Shown here piece by piece: positions 42,208-52,038 of a stretch of 64,000 bases of DNA. Both the position numbers and the translations under genes were made by a program. How positions within the stretch are numbered: the stretch's first letter is position 1; each line of letters opens with the position of its first letter. Location of the stretch: assembly GCF_013402815.2 (NCBI RefSeq), contig NZ_CP058601.1:1116001-1180000 (forward strand). The letters run 5' to 3'. The notes below the pieces were generated by a model. It was not told the DNA's origin. It ran no database searches and was given only the letters and a program-made list of their open reading frames with translations. This stretch comes from Natrinema halophilum (GTDB lineage Archaea > Halobacteriota > Halobacteria > Halobacteriales > Natrialbaceae).

Positions 42208-44505
42208 TCAGGCGTCGTCCGTCGCGTTTCCGGTGGATTCGTTGTCGGCTGTTTCGTTCCCGTCGGCTGTTTCGTTCATATCTGCCGTCTGATTTCCATC
42301 GGCTGTTTCGTTCATATCTGCCGTCTGATTACCCCCAGCCGTTTCATTTCCGCCAGCCGCGGCTCCGTCGCCGTCGGCGGGCATCGAAAGGGAATCACCC
42401 TCTCCTGGCGGGACGATCTGCATGACGACGCCCGTGTCACCTTCCGGAACGCCTCGCCTGTTCGCGAGGACGTAGACGTTGCCGTCGGCGTCCTGACCGA
42501 ACATCCGAACGAAGTAGGGGAAGGAACCGTCTTCGCTCCCCGCGATCTGAAGTTCCTCCATATTCCATAGTTCGTCACGCGGGACCGTCTGCCCCGGACC
42601 GCCTCCACCGGCCGCACCGTCCGTCTCCGTTTCGTTTCCGCCGGCAGTCTCGTTCATGTCGGCGGACTCGTTCATGCCGCCAGTTTCGTTCATGCCGCCG
42701 GTTTCGTTCATCCCGCCGGTTTCGTTCATGTCAGCGGACTCGTTCATCCCGCCGGTTTCGTTCATGTCGGCGGACTCGTTCATCCCGCCGGTTTCGTTCA
42801 TGTCGGCGGACTCGTTCATCCCGGCAGTCTCGTTCCCACCGGCGTCGGTCGTCTGGCCCATTCCACCGTCGGGCTCGGATGCCGCGAAGATCCGCCCCTG
42901 TGGCGATTCCCGCGCCGGATCGGCCGTCCAGTCACCGAAGATGTACTTGCCCTCTAGCCCCTCGACCTGCCCGGCCTCGTAGACGTGGCCGCCGACGATC
43001 ACGATACCGACGACCTCCCCCTGGTAGATATGGGGGTACTCGACGATCGGATCCTGTAGCTCCTGACCGTTGTACGGCGGCTCGTCGGGCGCCGTGTCCG
43101 GACAGTCTTCGGGCGGCTGGCCCGGGTTTTCCGTGCTGAAGCAGTGGGTCCCTTCCTTGACGTTCCAGCCGTAATTGCCGCCCTTTTCGACGATGTCCGC
43201 TTCCTCGAAGAGGTTCTGTCCGGCGTCGCCGACGAACAACCGGTCGTTGCTGTCGAACGAGATTCCGAACGGGTTCCGGAAGCCCCAGGCGTAGTGCTCG
43301 TCGAGTCCCTGCTCAGAATCGACCAGCGGATTGTCGTCGGGGATGGAGTACGGTTTGTCCTCGCCCTCCTGGTCGACGTCGATCCGGAGAATACTCCCGA
43401 GCAAGTTCTCGCTAACGTCCTGCCCGTTCCCGCCCTCGTTGCCGTCGTACCAGTCGTCGACGTGGCCGTACATGTTGTCGTTCGCGCCGCCGCCGTCGCC
43501 CATCGGAACGTACAGATACCCGTCCGGACCGAACGCCATCGGCCCGGAATCGTGGTTGTACTGGGGCTTCTGGAACTCCATCAGGAGCTGCTCGGACTCG
43601 GGGTCGGCCTGACTGAGATCGTCGTTCGCCTGGAACTCGGAGACGACCTCGACGTGGCTCCAGCCGTCGGGCGTTTGCTCGTTCGGCGGCGCGCTGTAGT
43701 GGATGAACACGCGGCCGTTCTCGGAGAAGTTCGGGTGAGGTTCGATCCCGAGCAACCCGCGCTCGTCGTACGCTTGCCCTTGACTTGCGTAGCTTCCCTC
43801 GAACGTTCCGAGTTCGACCATCCGATCGCTGACGTCGAGAAACGGCTCGTCTTGCAGTCCCTCGTCGGTGACGACCCGGACCTCGCCAGTCTGGTCGGTG
43901 ACGAAGTACCGCGTTTGCTCTTCGTCCGCGACGGCGAAATCAGTCGGCGCGGTCATCCCTTCCGCGATGGTCTGTACGCCGATTTCAGTCCCCGGCTGGA
44001 AGAACCGCTGGTCGGCCCCACCGGTCTGTCCATCGGTCGCGCCGCCTCCGCCGCTGATCTCGAGAGAACCGCGCATGGAAGCGGGATGGACCGCACAGTA
44101 GTATTCGGCCATCTCGCTCGTCGCCTCGAACTCAAGTGTCTGGGTCGCACCCTGTTCGCTAATGATCTCGGTGCTTTCGAGTTCGTTGCCGTCTGCGTCG
44201 AGGATCGCGATGTTGTGGGGGGCGCCGTCGACGTTCTCCCAGGTGAACTCGTAGGTCGTCCCCTCCTGTAACTGAAGCGTTGGGTTCGTTTGCCCCTCGA
44301 TTTCCGATGGCGACCGGCCCTGCCAGCCGCTTACCTCGCCGCCGAATTCGAACGATTGCGATTCCTGGGCAGCGGCGAGACCACCGAAACTCGCGACGCC
44401 ACCAGCGGCCACAGCCGCCTGCAGGAGCCGACGACGCGAAGTCGCGGAGTAATCAGTTACCGATTTCGATCCAGTAGTTGGGTTTTCATCCGAGTGATCG
44501 CTCAT
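42208..44505 (-). CDS. exported cupredoxin-PQQ-type sugar dehydrogenase with glycosylation-sequon repeats
   Basis: 765 residues. Tat signal (TSRRRLLQAAVAAGG) and cleavage near AAQ48. A halocyanin-like blue-copper domain (about 50-150) has ligands His97, Cys137, His140 and Met144. The main domain (about 165-560) is a glucose/sorbosone dehydrogenase-like six-bladed propeller (ERGLLGIEPHPNFSENGRVF, YAWGFRNPFGISFDSNDRLF). Between propeller segments, and again at the C-terminus, lie runs of NET, NES, NQT and NAT. It probably oxidises a sugar and passes electrons to its own copper domain on the cell surface. The PQQ requirement is family inference. Confidence 0.9.
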   Translation of the reverse strand: MSDHSDENPTTGSKSVTDYSATSRRRLLQAAVAAGGVASFGGLAAAQESQSFEFGGEVSGWQGRSPSEIEGQTNPTLQLQEGTTYEFTWENVDGAPHNIAILDADGNELESTEIISEQGATQTLEFEATSEMAEYYCAVHPASMRGSLEISGGGGATDGQTGGADQRFFQPGTEIGVQTIAEGMTAPTDFAVADEEQTRYFVTDQTGEVRVVTDEGLQDEPFLDVSDRMVELGTFEGSYASQGQAYDERGLLGIEPHPNFSENGRVFIHYSAPPNEQTPDGWSHVEVVSEFQANDDLSQADPESEQLLMEFQKPQYNHDSGPMAFGPDGYLYVPMGDGGGANDNMYGHVDDWYDGNEGGNGQDVSENLLGSILRIDVDQEGEDKPYSIPDDNPLVDSEQGLDEHYAWGFRNPFGISFDSNDRLFVGDAGQNLFEEADIVEKGGNYGWNVKEGTHCFSTENPGQPPEDCPDTAPDEPPYNGQELQDPIVEYPHIYQGEVVGIVIVGGHVYEAGQVEGLEGKYIFGDWTADPARESPQGRIFAASEPDGGMGQTTDAGGNETAGMNESADMNETGGMNESADMNETGGMNESADMNETGGMNETGGMNETGGMNESADMNETAGGNETETDGAAGGGGPGQTVPRDELWNMEELQIAGSEDGSFPYFVRMFGQDADGNVYVLANRRGVPEGDTGVVMQIVPPGEGDSLSMPADGDGAAAGGNETAGGNQTADMNETADGNQTADMNETADGNETADNESTGNATDDA
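42228..42352. repeat. sequon-coding minisatellite, C-terminal block
   Basis: Part of the sugar-dehydrogenase gene. A 36-bp unit (ggctgtttcgttcatatctg, then ccgtctgatt and six more bases) is repeated; shorter 18-bp relatives flank it. On the coding strand it gives N-x-T/S every 6-7 residues (NET, NQT, NET, NQT, NET, NET, NES, NAT). Confidence 0.85.
42629..42838. repeat. sequon-coding minisatellite, internal block
   Basis: 18-bp units alternating gtcggcggactcgttcat and cccgccggtttcgttcat, about 11 in tandem, inside the sugar-dehydrogenase gene. Coding strand: MNESAD and MNETGG alternating, so each unit holds one N-x-S/T sequon. The period is a multiple of three and copy-number changes keep the frame. 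Confidence 0.9.
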
Positions 44506-44857
44506 GGAAGACTCACAGCAACGCCGTCGCCTGATATTCGAATAAATTGACCCGACTGTTCCTCCGAATTCCTCGCTCAACGAAGTGTTAGCTTCGAACT
44601 GACCGAAGGGAATGCGCGTAACACTGAGTTACGAAGGTAAAAGACCCAGTTGGGTGGAGCGACGCAACGAAAGCCTTACCAGTCGTGGAATATCGGAGAC
44701 TGATGGCTATCGTCGTCGACAGAGGGCACGCCTTCCGTGACGACGAAATGGCGGATCGATCTCGAGACGGAACCGAAAACGTCGATTTCGATGATGGTCG
44801 CAATGAGACCGTCGACGATATTCGCCACTACCATCACCGACACGATCCGGTGGCCGA
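44506..44857. other. no gene seen
   Basis: Spacer between the sugar-dehydrogenase start and the end of the mutase. A short + frame (44685-44933) is acidic but overlaps the mutase and has no start signals; not supported. Confidence 0.45.
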
Positions 44858-46540
44858 TCAGACGGCGCCGCCGGGTTGGTACTCGCCGAATTCGTCGCGC
44901 ATGACGTTGCAGATTTCGCCGACCGTCGCGTAGGCTTTGACCGCGTCGATAATGAACGGCATCAGGTTCTGGTCGCTCCTGGTCGCGTCGCGAAGCGCTT
45001 CGAGGGCTGCATCGACTGCCTCATCGTCGCGCTCGTCGCGGACGGTTTCGAGGTGATCGATCTGGCGCTGCTGATCCTCCTCGGTAATCTCCTGGACGTC
45101 CATCTCCGGCTCTTCGTCGACCTCGAACTCATTGACGCCGACGATGATACGATCTTTCTCTTCGATCTCCTTCTGACGATCAAACGCCGTGTCCTGAATC
45201 TGGCGCTGAACCCACTGTTGATCGACGGCCTCGAGCATGCCGCCACGTTCTTCGACCTCGTCGAGAATGTCGTACGCCTCGTCCTCGACTTCGTCTGTCA
45301 GCGATTCGACGTAGTAGCTGCCCGCCAACGGGTCAATAGTGTCCGCCGCGCCAGACTCGTGGGCGAGGATCTGTTGCGTACGAAGTGCGGTTCGGACAGA
45401 TTCCTCTGTCGGCAGGGCCAGCGCTTCGTCCTTGCCGTTGGTGTGGAGGCTCTGTGTACCGCCGAGAACGGCCGCGAGCGCCTGGTAGGCGACGCGGACG
45501 ACGTTGTTCTCGATCTGCTGGGCGGTTAGCATGGAGCCGGCGGTTTGTGTGTGGAATTTGAGCTGTTTCGATGCGGGATCGTCGGGGTCGAAACGCGCCT
45601 CGATAATGTCGTGCCACATCCGGCGAGCCGCGCGGAACTTCGCAACCTCCTCGAAGATGTTGTTGTGCCCGTTGAAGAAAAACGAAAGCTGGGGCGCGAA
45701 CTCGTCGACGTCGAGTCCGGCCTCGATCGCCGTCTCGACGTATTCGATTCCGTTCCCGAGCGTGAAGGCGAGTTCTTGAGCGGCCGTAGAACCGGCTTCG
45801 CGGATGTGATACCCCGAAATCGAGATGGTGTTGAACTTCGGCGTTTCGGCCGCACAGAACTCGAAAATGTCCGTGATGATCCGCATCGACGGCTCCGGCG
45901 GATAGATGTACGTGTTTCGCGCGATGTATTCCTTGAGGAGATCGTTCTGAATCGTCCCTCGCAGTTCCTTGCGGTCGACACCCTGCTGGTCGCCGACCGC
46001 GATATACATCGCCAGCAGTACCGACGCCGGCGCGTTGATCGTCATCGACGTCGAGACTTCGTCGAGTGGAATGCCCTCGAAGACTGTCTCCATGTCCGCG
46101 AGGGAGTCGATTGCGACCCCGGCCTTGCCGATTTCGCCGGCAGCCATGTCCGCATCGGAGTCGTATCCCATCTGCGTCGGGAGGTCGAACGCCATCGAAA
46201 GACCAGTTTGGCCCTGATCGAGCAAGTAGTGGTAGCGCTCGTTGGTATCTTCCGGCGTCGAAAACCCGGCGTATTGACGCATCGTCCACAGCCGACCGCG
46301 ATAGCCGGTGGAGTACACCCCGCGCGTGTACGGCGGCTCGCCTGGATTACCCAGATCCGCTTCGTAGTCGATGTCGTCGACGTCCGCGGGTGTATAGAGG
46401 CGATCGACCTCCTGGCCGCCCGTATCGGTGGTAAACGTTTCCTTCCGCTCGCCGAACCGCTCGAGGACGGGTTCGACTTCCGCCTCGTGCCATTCCGCTT
46501 TACTGGCACGGATCTCCTCGAGTTCGTCGGGATCGAACAT
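44858..46540 (-). CDS. mcmA1: methylmalonyl-CoA mutase, large (catalytic) subunit
   Basis: 560 residues, the TIM-barrel half of the archaeal split enzyme; the B12-binding domain is encoded elsewhere. Seen: [80 protein letters not shown], and [20 protein letters not shown]. Converts (R)-methylmalonyl-CoA to succinyl-CoA. ATG 46540 opens [17 protein letters not shown]; the few upstream codons are not conserved. With mce at 40734 this supports a propionate/methylmalonyl or methylaspartate-type pathway. Confidence 0.95.
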   Translation of the reverse strand: MFDPDELEEIRASKAEWHEAEVEPVLERFGERKETFTTDTGGQEVDRLYTPADVDDIDYEADLGNPGEPPYTRGVYSTGYRGRLWTMRQYAGFSTPEDTNERYHYLLDQGQTGLSMAFDLPTQMGYDSDADMAAGEIGKAGVAIDSLADMETVFEGIPLDEVSTSMTINAPASVLLAMYIAVGDQQGVDRKELRGTIQNDLLKEYIARNTYIYPPEPSMRIITDIFEFCAAETPKFNTISISGYHIREAGSTAAQELAFTLGNGIEYVETAIEAGLDVDEFAPQLSFFFNGHNNIFEEVAKFRAARRMWHDIIEARFDPDDPASKQLKFHTQTAGSMLTAQQIENNVVRVAYQALAAVLGGTQSLHTNGKDEALALPTEESVRTALRTQQILAHESGAADTIDPLAGSYYVESLTDEVEDEAYDILDEVEERGGMLEAVDQQWVQRQIQDTAFDRQKEIEEKDRIIVGVNEFEVDEEPEMDVQEITEEDQQRQIDHLETVRDERDDEAVDAALEALRDATRSDQNLMPFIIDAVKAYATVGEICNVMRDEFGEYQPGGAV

Positions 46541-46626
46541 TATCGATAGCGTGGACGGCACAGGGCTTGAACTTTGATATACATGGTGAGGTCACTACAC
46601 ACCGCTGACGCGAACGACAAGTCGGT

Positions 46627-46968
46627 CTAAACGCTATCGTTTGGATCGTGTCGCTCGGCCATTCGGGACGCTTCTTCGGCGTACCGCTCTCGAGTGTCGG
46701 GATCATCGACGGTCCCAACGTCGGCAGGCGAGACGACCAGCCCCGCGCTGGTTTCTCGAGCGGGTCCTGAGAAACTCGTCAACGCGCGCTCGCGTCGGTG
46801 GTACCGTCGGCCGTCCTCGGTGGCGTATACGAGGATGATGAGGTTGAGTTCGTCGTCCGAGTACGTTCGTTCGACGAGCCAGACTGGAATCTCATCGTCG
46901 TCATCTGACCCGTTTTCGTCGTTGTCGATACCGCTTTCCGTCGTCGAATCGGATGCGTTTGCAGTCAT
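46627..46968 (-). CDS. conserved haloarchaeal protein, 113 aa
   Basis: Very acidic N-terminus (SDSTTESGIDNDENGSDDDD), then a compact domain: IPVWLVERTYSDDELNLIIL, VYATEDGRRYHRRERALTSF. It resembles uncharacterised short haloarchaeal proteins; no motif of known function. ATG 46968 begins MTANASD; an upstream start adds seven codons. It is divergent from the small membrane protein with a short shared promoter of about 56 bp. Confidence 0.7.
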   Translation of the reverse strand: MTANASDSTTESGIDNDENGSDDDDEIPVWLVERTYSDDELNLIILVYATEDGRRYHRRERALTSFSGPARETSAGLVVSPADVGTVDDPDTRERYAEEASRMAERHDPNDSV

Positions 46969-47024
46969 GAATGTCCTGTTTCTCGCCACAACATCTTATT
47001 TCTCGAGCCGTCGATACCCATACC

Positions 47025-47264
47025 ATGGTAACGGAGCCGACGGTCCGGACCGAGGACGGGAATAGCCGCCGCCGTGCCGCCCGCTACGTCGCGCCGTTTC
47101 TCATCATCGGGCTGGTGAATCTTGGGTTCTTGCTCCGATGGGGACTGGATCCGCTCTGGGGATTTGCCATCCTTCCGCCAGTGTTGTTTCTCTCCGGGAT
47201 CGGCTGGATTGCCTTCCGTCACGGATTTCACGAGCGACCGGTCGAAACCGACTCGAGCCGATGA
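47025..47264 (+). CDS. small two-helix membrane protein, 79 aa
   Basis: MVTEPTVRTEDGNSRRRAAR, then two membrane helices (VAPFLIIGLVNLGFLL and LWGFAILPPVLFLSGIGWIA) and a short tail. ATG 47025 starts shortly after TATA-like tctcgagccgtcg... of weak quality; the longer frame upstream lacks support. Unknown function. Divergent from the neighbouring acidic protein. Confidence 0.7.
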   Translation: MVTEPTVRTEDGNSRRRAARYVAPFLIIGLVNLGFLLRWGLDPLWGFAILPPVLFLSGIGWIAFRHGFHERPVETDSSR

Positions 47265-47333
47265 CTGGTGACGACGATTCGGAAAGCCGGACTGCGTCTG
47301 TCGTTCGGACCACCCAATCGTCACGTATCGTCC

Positions 47334-47924
47334 TCACCGTCCTGTATCGTACTTGTACGTGGCGGAGTCGGGATCGATTCCGAAATCTTCCGGCGACTCC
47401 TCGTCGCCAGTTTCCCCGCGCCCTTCGGGGGCTCGCTTGAACGCGTCCCGGAGTTGCTGGGGCATACGAAACTCGGCGACGTCGATCGACAGCGGTACCG
47501 CGTCCGGGTCGGAGCTGCCTCGCTTCGCTGCGAGGCGGTCCTGTAATACGGCCGGCAGATCGGACTCCTCGATCCGCTGGAAGCCGAACTGTGCGAGGTA
47601 CGCGCCCTCGCCGGTCAGGGCATAGACTGTGTCGAACCCTTGGTCACCGGCGTACTCTACGAGCCGCTCGACGACGTGGGCTCCAACGCCTCGTTCGCGC
47701 CAGCCTTCGAGGACGCCGATACTGGTCAGTTCGCAGACGTCAGCCGCCGACTCTTCGTCGGGTTTGTGGACGCGGATACGGCCGAATCCGGCCTTTTCGC
47801 CGGTTTCCTCGTCGACCGCGACGACGTAGTCGCGCGAGCGGAACGCCGTCTCGTCGAGTCCCATCGACTCGATGTGGTCCAGCAACCAGACTTCCTCTCT
47901 GTTTTTCGCGTCCCGCACGTACAT
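47334..47924 (-). CDS. GNAT-family N-acetyltransferase
   Basis: 196 residues. Seen: VWLLDHIESMGLDETAFRSR, DYVVAVDEETGEKAGFGRIR, and the acetyl-CoA loop GVLEGWRERGVGAHVVERLV, followed by TVYALTGEGAYLAQFGFQRI. ATG 47924 opens MYVRDAKNREE; the much longer frame upstream is shadow sequence that overlaps the M48 gene. Substrate unknown. The C-terminus is an acidic tail. Confidence 0.9.
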   Translation of the reverse strand: MYVRDAKNREEVWLLDHIESMGLDETAFRSRDYVVAVDEETGEKAGFGRIRVHKPDEESAADVCELTSIGVLEGWRERGVGAHVVERLVEYAGDQGFDTVYALTGEGAYLAQFGFQRIEESDLPAVLQDRLAAKRGSSDPDAVPLSIDVAEFRMPQQLRDAFKRAPEGRGETGDEESPEDFGIDPDSATYKYDTGR

Positions 47925-48049
47925 AACTGGAGATAGGAGGTGTGCGGCCAAAAGCGTTTGTGGATTGGCAGTAACCACACGACGGGGATGGCACCGATTC
48001 GTTTGGTTCACCCTCGCCGACGACGAGTTCGCTCTGGTGATCGGACCGT

Positions 48050-49003
48050 TTACTCGATCGGTCGCATCGGCTCGTTGTGATCGGTTTGCTCTCGGTCGAT
48101 GAGACGGTCGATTCGCTCGTCCGTCGAGGGGTGCGTAGCCAAGAGTCGGCTCAGAGTATCCGCCTCGGTGTGGACGTACAATGTCGCGAGCAAGCCCTGA
48201 TACGGCACCGAAGCACGCTCGATCGTCCTGAGCGCCCGGGCGAGCGCGAGCGGGTTTCCGGTGACTTCGGTAGCGCGCTCGTCGGCAGCGTACTCCCTGC
48301 GACGGGAGTGGGCACGGGCGACGAGTGTCAGGACAACCAGGGCGACCAGTATCCCACCTTCGAATACACGCAGCAATCGTCCAAAGACCGTTTCCGACCA
48401 CGACTGCGGGTTTCCGCGCATCCACGCGACCGATCGAGCGATCCCCGCTATCGGCAACAGTAGCGGGGCGAAGAGAAAAAATACGAGTCCAGCTGCCGTC
48501 CGAAAAATGCTGTATGCGAGCGTCTGAACGAGCGCATCGTGACTCTCGAGGTGGGCAAGTTCGTGTGCGACCAGCGCCTCGAGTTCGTCGAGCGATAATA
48601 GCCGAAGGAGCGAGCGGTCGAGAACGATCACGCCGTTTCGCCCAGTCCCCAAAGCGAAGGCGTTTGGCATCGGCAGTCGCGCGATCAGGACCGACGGGGA
48701 ATCGACATCCATTCGGGACTCCAGTCGATCGAGGTGGCGGTAAAACGCTGGCGCGTGCGACCGCGGGAGCTCGACCGCCTCGAGGCGCGAGAGCAACTGT
48801 CTCGTTCCAAGTCGGTAGCTCAAAACGCCCCCGACGACGGCGGTACCGAGGAGCAACAGCAGGGTAACCCCTGGATCGGGTGCGGAAACGCGGAGGACCG
48901 ATAGGACCCAGTAACTGGCGACCGCCAGCCCAAAATACCACAGTAACAGGAGCAGGCCCACCAGCGCCATCACGAGCCGGGTTCCGGTTCCACGAACGGA
49001 CAT
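48050..49003 (-). CDS. M48-family membrane metalloprotease (HtpX-like)
   Basis: 317 residues. Two N-terminal membrane helices (about 10-65), then MPNAFALGTGRNGVIVLDRS and the zinc site ALVAHELAHLESHDALVQTL (HExxH). Two more helices follow, with the third ligand Glu in SRRREYAADERATEVTGNP. HtpX-type proteases degrade damaged membrane proteins in stress. Full length, start ATG 49003. Same direction as the upstream-lying GNAT. Confidence 0.93.
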   Translation of the reverse strand: MSVRGTGTRLVMALVGLLLLLWYFGLAVASYWVLSVLRVSAPDPGVTLLLLLGTAVVGGVLSYRLGTRQLLSRLEAVELPRSHAPAFYRHLDRLESRMDVDSPSVLIARLPMPNAFALGTGRNGVIVLDRSLLRLLSLDELEALVAHELAHLESHDALVQTLAYSIFRTAAGLVFFLFAPLLLPIAGIARSVAWMRGNPQSWSETVFGRLLRVFEGGILVALVVLTLVARAHSRRREYAADERATEVTGNPLALARALRTIERASVPYQGLLATLYVHTEADTLSRLLATHPSTDERIDRLIDREQTDHNEPMRPIE

Positions 49004-49379
49004 CAGCTTCGAACTACGGACGGCCGACTGAAACGAGTGTCGAACGAGTCCCTCAGCGGATTTGGGGCGGATATCCTCGTCTGCAACACGGAGGCATCCG
49101 AGTTCGCGACACGGTATCGATCGACGTCGCTCGTATCACGCATCACAAATCCGTTCATTGGTGGAGAAAAGCGCATCCTGCACGTACGATCGGGCTGAGG
49201 CCGTTTCCAGCAGGTATCGATGGCGTCGAAGTCCAAGACCACCGCCGTCGACACGACCGACACGATTCGTTCGGACGGTCCAATCCTCCCTTAGTATTTC
49301 CAAGATGGTGTTTCCACGGGCTCGAGACGCGTGTCAGCCGTTCCGGCCCGCGGGTTCGTAAGCCCCGAAGGCGAAGAGA

Positions 49380-49614
49380 GCGCGACCTCCCAGAGTTGCT
49401 CGCGGATGCGTTCGAGCAGGTCAGCGAGCGGATGGCCAGCAATCAGTACGGAAACGCTGCTACTGCGATGAACGAGGTCGTTCGCTCGCTGGTCGCGGAG
49501 TCCGTCCGCGAGGAGTACGATCCGTTCGCGAACCAGCCGACGCGGTCCGACGTACTCGCCCTCGTCGATCTGCTGTCAGGTCGACTCGAAACGGTCGCGG
49601 CGCGGTTCGGCTGA
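49380..49614 (+). pseudogene. possible gene fragment, about 75 residues
   Basis: Within the 750-bp gap 49004-49755. This stretch reads RDLPELLADAFEQVSERMAS, then NAATAMNEVVRSLVAESVRE, and ends SDVLALVDLLSGRLETVAAR. It is acidic and helical, unlike shadow frames, but has no conserved N-terminus; an ATG at 49432 would give 60 residues. Either a small gene or the 3' end of a decayed regulator. Nothing else is seen in the gap. Confidence 0.3.
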
Positions 49615-49755
49615 TGCGGGCCCGGTGACACCCGTTTCCGTGACATCGCTTACTACGGTGGCAAATGCAACATCGAGTGAGTCACCAGTTCGGACGGGGC
49701 TCGAGCAGTGTGTGGATCACCGAAGACGGCCGAGCCTCTCGGGAGCCGAGATCCC

Positions 49756-50085
49756 TCAGAACGATTCCTCCGGTTCGTCGCTTTGCTCACCGAGTGCGGG
49801 TGGCGTGCGGTCGCTGTAGCCTTTCCGCCCGATGGCACCTTCGGCGACGTTGTTGAAGATCGCTGTACGTGCCTCCGTTACCGACGCGAACCGTTCTTCG
49901 GGAACCTGGTTTAGTACCTCCTCGAGTGGCTGTTCGCCGTTCTGGAACAGGAGGACTTCGGCACCGTAGGCGTCGACAAGTTCTTCACACGTTGTCGGAT
50001 ACTCGTGTTGCTCGAGTTGGGCAGCGAGTGATCCGAACTCGATCCCGAGCTCTCTCGTTCGGTGATTGCCGGTTGGATCGGGCAT
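49756..50085 (-). CDS. DUF5789-like haloarchaeal protein
   Basis: 109 residues: RELGIEFGSLAAQLEQHEYP, TTCEELVDAYGAEVLLFQNG, and SVTEARTAIFNNVAEGAIGR. This pattern is that of short haloarchaeal DUF5789 proteins of unknown function, often near stress genes. ATG 50085 opens MPDPTGN (one Met further upstream is possible). Acidic and soluble; no metal motif. Confidence 0.75.
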   Translation of the reverse strand: MPDPTGNHRTRELGIEFGSLAAQLEQHEYPTTCEELVDAYGAEVLLFQNGEQPLEEVLNQVPEERFASVTEARTAIFNNVAEGAIGRKGYSDRTPPALGEQSDEPEESF

Positions 50086-50207
50086 CACGAAATATCTTCA
50101 TCATCGACCATTATAAATACTGTTCTCGATTTCTCGACGTGTTCGGTTCGACAGCACGAAACGGGATCGGGGCGACTCGGATTCGATCCGAGATGGGCGC
50201 TGGTCGC

Positions 50208-50319
50208 TATCCTAATCGTTGAAACGATGTACCCACCGCTCGAACTACTGCGGCCAGCGAGCGCTCGCTGGCCGCGAATTCGCGAGCGGGGTGTGCAATG
50301 ACGTTTAACGACTACTATA
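50208..50319. mobile_element. 112-bp MITE-like repeat, copy D
   Basis: Left end slightly diverged (tatcctaatcgttgaaacga); right end gtttaacgactactata intact. Palindrome gcggccagcgagcgctcgct plus ggccgc as in copy C. Exactly 112 bp. Lies in the gap between the DUF5789-like gene and the small membrane protein; the rest of 50086-50585 has no supported gene. Confidence 0.86.
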
Positions 50320-50585
50320 GTATACTGCTACTCGACTATCCGCCGAACCGATAGGATCGGGCCAACTTGCCTCTGTCCGATGATCACCGAGATCCGTTCG
50401 GCCATCTCGAGGCCCCGATTCGATCCCTCGATGCACAGAATTACGGTCGAGTACGAGCGCAGACAACCGGCTATCGACAATCGACGAGCGAAGAACACTG
50501 TCCCGATAGCAGCCACCGTCACACTCGCGCGCTTCTCGGAAAGATGGCCAGCCATACCGGCACAGTAGTGATATGCATTCGGATA

Positions 50586-50768
50586 CTACACCCGAATTCG
50601 GGGATCTGACTGGAGCAAAACCCACGTAATCGCCGGTACAGCGAGTATAAAGAAAATACCAGTGAGGCCGAGAAAGAGGGGGAGAACGGACAAGAGCAGC
50701 ACTGAAAGAATTATCAGTAATAGAGCAATGATCGCGTCGAGACGAAGTCGTACCCCGTCGAGAGCCAT
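50586..50768 (-). CDS. small two-helix membrane protein, 60 aa
   Basis: MALDGVRLRLDAIIALLLII, then LSVLLLSVLPLFLGLTGIFF and ILAVPAITWVLLQSD: two closely spaced membrane helices. ATG 50768 chosen over an upstream GTG. Similar tiny membrane proteins are common and conserved in haloarchaea; function unknown. Confidence 0.65.
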   Translation of the reverse strand: MALDGVRLRLDAIIALLLIILSVLLLSVLPLFLGLTGIFFILAVPAITWVLLQSDPRIRV

Positions 50769-51108
50769 TATCACTGATTGGGTGACGATAGACCATAGGC
50801 GATTCGATGTGGAATTATCCGTCTCGCGCCAGTCAGGTAGACGGTGGCACCTCCGAGTTCCGCTACGAAAACGTCACACACGAACGTATAGTCGGCCGAT
50901 TCGGTCAACTTCGGAGCCCGGTTCGCCTTCCGGGTCGGACTCGGAAACGGCTTCGAACCCGAGATAGCACGCGATTGACCGAGGTGGCGGGGAATCGTAC
51001 CCGATGCGCATCTATACGATGCCGTTGTGATACTCGCATTACCGGGCCGTAACCGGATGGGGCCGGCCGGATGCGGTATCGAGTGAACCGAACAGTCCCC
51101 TCGAGCAC
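50769..51108. other. no gene seen
   Basis: Short frames only. Around 50985-51040 the minus strand has gggtacgattccccgcc, which recalls a tRNA T-arm, but no anticodon or acceptor stem can be paired. Confidence 0.45.
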
Positions 51109-52038
51109 TCACCCGGCCGACAGTGCGTCCTCGAGTCGATCCTCGAAGTCGTCCAGTTCGGCGCGAAACTCCTCGCTCGCGTCGCCCTCGAGGTCGTCGA
51201 TCCGGTCGGCGATCCCCTGAAGTCGCGAATACTTTTCGTCCTCGTCGACGCCCGTTTTCTGAACGTAGACGTCCTCTTCGACGTCGTACACTTCGTCCTC
51301 CTCGAGATCAGTCACGGCGAGAACGACGTCTAATTTATCCCGATCAACGCCGGTGACCCATTCTCGGGGAATGCCACGCTCGTCGAGTGACGAAAAAATC
51401 GTTTCTTCGTCTTTCGGCTGGCGGCGTTTCCGCATCGTCCGCCTGACGGTGCCGTACCGGCCGTGGAGCCGTTGGCCCTGCCCGAGCCGCTCGAGTAGCG
51501 CGTCGCGAATCGAACGCCGTACCCGGTCTGCCCCGCGTTGGACGTCCGACGCGAGGACGTAGAGGTCGGTCGCCGTGTCGGTGTCGAGCGTCGAGGGTGC
51601 ATCGGCGTCGTGGGTCTCGAGTTGGCGGGCGAGTAACAACGCGTCGTCGTGAACTCGCTCGGGCGTCGATCGAGCGGCAACCGCCGGGACGAGAAACGGA
51701 CTTTCTCCGGCGGTCGCTTGCGCGGGTTCGTAACGTATCGCGTCGTCGTCGGCGGTGTACGATCCCGTGAGCGTGACGATGCTCGCGTAGGGCTCGACAC
51801 CCGGTGGTAACTCCGCAAGGGGAACTGATCCGTCGTCGAGTTGCTCGAAGAAAACGACGAATTGCTCCCGCCAGAGCGGCCGCCGCTCGCCGCTGTCACC
51901 AAAGCGGACGACGATTCGGTCGTCCTCGATACGTTCGATACCGAACGGACGGTCAGAGACTGGCGTAATCAGCTCCGAACCCGGCTCGAGAGACTCACAC
52001 TGCGTCCGGAGCATAGACCAAGTGTCGTCGGATTCCAT
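51109..52038 (-). CDS. conserved haloarchaeal protein, 309 aa
   Basis: No family recognised. Seen: an N-terminal beta-rich part (SELITPVSDRPFGIERIEDD, WREQFVVFFEQLDDG), a middle helical part with RRSIRDALLERLGQGQRLHG and a basic RYGTVRRTMRKRRQPKDEE, and a C-terminal acidic coiled coil (LQGIADRIDDLEGDASEEFR). No signal or membrane segment. Intact, chromosomal composition. Monocistronic between short gaps. Confidence 0.7.
   Translation of the reverse strand: MESDDTWSMLRTQCESLEPGSELITPVSDRPFGIERIEDDRIVVRFGDSGERRPLWREQFVVFFEQLDDGSVPLAELPPGVEPYASIVTLTGSYTADDDAIRYEPAQATAGESPFLVPAVAARSTPERVHDDALLLARQLETHDADAPSTLDTDTATDLYVLASDVQRGADRVRRSIRDALLERLGQGQRLHGRYGTVRRTMRKRRQPKDEETIFSSLDERGIPREWVTGVDRDKLDVVLAVTDLEEDEVYDVEEDVYVQKTGVDEDEKYSRLQGIADRIDDLEGDASEEFRAELDDFEDRLEDALSAG

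Noticed and set aside
50985-51040. tRNA gene on the minus strand
   Set aside because: Only a T-arm-like gggtacgattcccc is present; acceptor and anticodon stems do not pair.
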